DNA of 64,000 nucleotides from JAWKWH01 sp963669285 (lineage in GTDB: Bacteria > Pseudomonadota > Alphaproteobacteria > Rhizobiales > Rhizobiaceae): assembly GCA_963669285.2 (NCBI GenBank), contig CAXXSI010000030.1, positions 371,052 through 435,051 of the forward strand, read 5' to 3'. Positions 62,074 through 64,000 of the stretch are shown here, one piece after another. A program made the position numbers and the translations under genes. The notes below the pieces were generated by a model. That model was not told the DNA's origin and made no database searches. It was given only the letters and a program-made list of their open reading frames with translations. The first letter of the stretch is position 1, and every line of letters starts with the position of its first letter.

Positions 62074-63198
62074 ATGGACCGAGCCGCCGACATTGAATTG
62101 ACCAATCAACTGTTCTCGATGGCCTTGCATGATGATCCGCATCGCCAATTGTTTTTGTGGCCGAAAATCCTTTCGGAGACAACGTTAGAAAACATCGTCA
62201 GGATCTCATCGACTTTATTGGCTTTGCCAGCCATGCATCGCGGGTTTCGACAGGCGATAGAACTACATGACCGCCTTGATGAGACATTCGAGGACGAAGA
62301 GTTTTTACAGTTTCTCGCTGAGGTCGCGGAACAAAACAAATGTCGCAATCGCTCGATCCGCGATCAAATGCTTGTCGTAAAAAAAACGCTTGAGGCCGCG
62401 GGCATCCAACCCATCTGGCTTAAGGGAGCGGCCCATTTGCTTGATGGTTGGGAGTTGATGGGCGAGACGCGTTTTCTGTCAGATATTGATCTTCTGGTGT
62501 CTGAATTAGAATTGCCTCAGGCCATTGAGGCGCTCGGAAATTCGAGCTTTCACCCGCAACCTGATCAGTTCGACAATGATCACCACCATTATCCAAGGCT
62601 CTACCACGAACACCATTCGGTCGGAGTCGAAGTTCATCGGCGTATCGTCCGAGAAGCGGATGGTCTCTTTAATCGCTGGCTCGCCGAAAACAATGCGACG
62701 GAGGAAGTGATGTGGGCCAACCACCAATGGATTGTCCCATCACTGAAAACGCGCCTGTTTCATCTGGTTCATCACACAATGATGCAAAACAACCGGTTCG
62801 AGAAACACACGATTTCGCTGCGTGATCAGCTCGATTTCAGTAATCTATGCAAAAACGGCCTCATCCATCAGGACGTTTACGAGGTCGGTCGGATATATTC
62901 TAATTCAGGATTGGCTGACCATTTTGCCGCATTTGCCGAAATGGCGTGCCGACTGCAATGCCTCGATGATGTCGCTCAAACCGGCATTGGTCAATATGCG
63001 GGTGATGGCAGCTGGACACAATCTGCTCTGACGCAGCTTGAACATCCCGAGAAAATGCGATTGCAGAACATTTATTGGCTTTTTGGTGAGTACTATCGCT
63101 TATGGCGGTCGGGAAAAAGAATCTTAAGTCGAAACATTGGTCAGTATATCCTGAATGCATCACTTAGATTTAAATATGCTTTAGGCAATATAAAATAG
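62074..63198 (+). CDS. Nucleotidyltransferase-family protein (NTP_transf_5 type)
   Basis: ATG 62074 is 4 nt after the previous stop, so the two are translationally linked. The 374-residue protein has the nucleotidyltransferase signature IQPIWLKGAAHLLDG near residues 111-125 and TRFLSDIDLLVSELELPQAI with the D-x-D metal site at 137-139; a His-rich stretch (DNDHHHYPRLYHEHH) follows near 170. Proteins of this family are encoded beside HprK-like kinases and PqqD domains in many clusters; the nucleotide and the target are unknown. A peptide or polysaccharide substrate is the inference here. Confidence 0.8.
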   Translation: MDRAADIELTNQLFSMALHDDPHRQLFLWPKILSETTLENIVRISSTLLALPAMHRGFRQAIELHDRLDETFEDEEFLQFLAEVAEQNKCRNRSIRDQMLVVKKTLEAAGIQPIWLKGAAHLLDGWELMGETRFLSDIDLLVSELELPQAIEALGNSSFHPQPDQFDNDHHHYPRLYHEHHSVGVEVHRRIVREADGLFNRWLAENNATEEVMWANHQWIVPSLKTRLFHLVHHTMMQNNRFEKHTISLRDQLDFSNLCKNGLIHQDVYEVGRIYSNSGLADHFAAFAEMACRLQCLDDVAQTGIGQYAGDGSWTQSALTQLEHPEKMRLQNIYWLFGEYYRLWRSGKRILSRNIGQYILNASLRFKYALGNIK

Positions 63199-63293
63199 TA
63201 TTATTCTTTTTAGCGCGCCCCTCGCAGAATTGATCGTATCTCGATCAAAGCATCACCCCGTTGAATATCTGCCAGTTGGCGGCTCAATGAGAC

Positions 63294-63518
63294 CTAATGC
63301 GAGCAAGGTGGAGGCCAGCAGTCGTGGTCAGCATAGGATTTTTGCGGTCGCAACAATATCGTCATGGCCGGTGTGGTCAAGGCGGCGAATTTGCCAGACT
63401 TCACCAAAACGTCTCGCCGTGTGGGGCCGCCGCGATGCGTTTTAGATGCTTCTTTGTGATCATCGCCGCTGGCCACTTTGACTGTGTTTTTCTCGTAAAT
63501 ATCTTTTTGATGTCTCAT
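63294..63518 (-). CDS. Tat-like micropeptide precursor 2 (C-x4-C-S-H)
   Basis: ATG 63518 (an ATG three codons upstream is open) gives 74 residues. After a charged N-terminus it reads TRRDVLVKSGKFAALTTPAM, a hydrophobic core (TILL), KSYA as a likely cleavage site, and ends DHDCWPPPCSH. The twin-arginine block, the A-x-A-like site and the C-x4-C-S-H ending match the peptide at 60271-60486 position by position, while the linker between differs. It is convergent with the nucleotidyltransferase gene. A perfect CtrA-type site (63641-63655) lies about 120 bp upstream. Confidence 0.6.
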   Translation of the reverse strand: MRHQKDIYEKNTVKVASGDDHKEASKTHRGGPTRRDVLVKSGKFAALTTPAMTILLRPQKSYADHDCWPPPCSH

Positions 63519-63640
63519 GGAATGCACCGCTCAAGACATCACTCATTGATGTCTTTGTTTGGCCAATGGAACGCGTTCAGATCGATGATGCCACGTCGTG
63601 AATCACACTTAGCAATTTGTTAACCCTGTCCGATGTCCGG

Positions 63641-63655
63641 TTAACAAGGCGTTAA
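63641..63655. promoter_or_regulatory. Candidate CtrA site upstream of micropeptide 2
   Basis: TTAA-CAAGGCG-TTAA; a third TTAACC lies 22 bp further left (63620). It is upstream of the minus-strand gene at 63294-63518. Confidence 0.5.
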
Positions 63656-64000
63656 CATTACCAGCAAACGGCCCTATAAACTGATTGATACCGCTGAATC
63701 CGAAAAGGCCTCGATTGGATCGCCATTTCAATGTGATTTGCCGATGCTCGAATCGGCAACCAACCGAGACAATACTGGGTGCATGCCAAAAACAAACTGC
63801 CCAAAACTCGCAATCATTCTTTATCGCATGTGGCGCGACGGAACTGATTTCCTACAGACAACCAAGGAGGCGCAGGTCTGATAAACGAAGGATAGCTCAT
63901 GTAAAGAGCAAGGTTTGTCCTTGTCGGAGCAAAACGCGAAGACGGGATCGACCGATTCCATGCGATAGGCCCTGTTATGAAAACAACCCGGCCAGAGCTC
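63656..64000. other. Right edge of the window, nothing recognised
   Basis: 345 bp without a supported gene, repeat or RNA. A gene may begin beyond the edge. Confidence 0.35.

Overview
The window looks like the chromosome of an alphaproteobacterium, probably Hyphomicrobiales-like. The grounds are the groES-groEL pair behind a CIRCE operator, a Usg-family gene, DUF982, DUF736 and DUF2513 proteins, several PilZ proteins, and intergenic TTAA-N7-TTAA sites of the type bound by the alphaproteobacterial cell-cycle regulator CtrA. No tRNA, rRNA or CRISPR array was seen. Genus and species cannot be told from the sequence alone.

Layout. (1) 1-8952: one tightly coupled operon of large uncharacterised proteins, visibly more GC-rich than what follows; one member is split by a frameshift. 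(2) 9-21.7 kb: scattered small genes (exported lectin-like protein, Omp25-type porin, PilZ proteins, histidine phosphatase), ParB-like fragments, and an island-like set (DUF736, CHC2 primase-like, SRAP). (3) 20.5-32.7 kb, minus strand: a glycosyltransferase, then a Wzx/Wzy-type exopolysaccharide export cluster in transcription order: WbaP-like phosphoglycosyl transferase, FecR-like exported protein, CpsB/CapC phosphatase, Wza-like export lipoprotein, Wzc-like tyrosine kinase (frameshifted), TPR membrane protein, O-antigen ligase/polymerase and a second FecR-like exported protein. (4) 33-48 kb: an accessory region with two LuxR-type regulators, a TetR regulator, an APH-AAA fusion kinase, mscL, two MITE-like elements, an IS3 remnant and repeated small-gene families. 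Part of it duplicates the 12.8-13.4 kb region. (5) 48-54.6 kb: a graveyard of alpha/beta hydrolases, an alcohol dehydrogenase and a glycosyltransferase, nearly all broken by frameshifts. (6) 55-57.7 kb: usg and groESL. (7) 58-64 kb: a PilZ relic, an O-antigen ligase, and a small cluster with a PqqD-HprK fusion, a nucleotidyltransferase and two flanking paralogous Tat-like micropeptides that both end in C-x4-C-S-H.

How it fits together. WbaP starts the lipid-linked repeat unit, the Wzy-like protein polymerises it, Wzc/Wza export it and CpsB dephosphorylates the kinase. A perfect CtrA-type site lies 41 bp upstream of wbaP, and similar sites precede the porin, a PilZ gene and one micropeptide gene, so surface polysaccharide, c-di-GMP receptors and the micropeptide system may share cell-cycle control. 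The micropeptide/PqqD-HprK/nucleotidyltransferase module (60.2-63.6 kb) is the best candidate for an undescribed system; the 9-kb giant-protein operon is the second. The many single-base frameshifts could be real decay or sequencing error, and this matters for how the broken genes are read.
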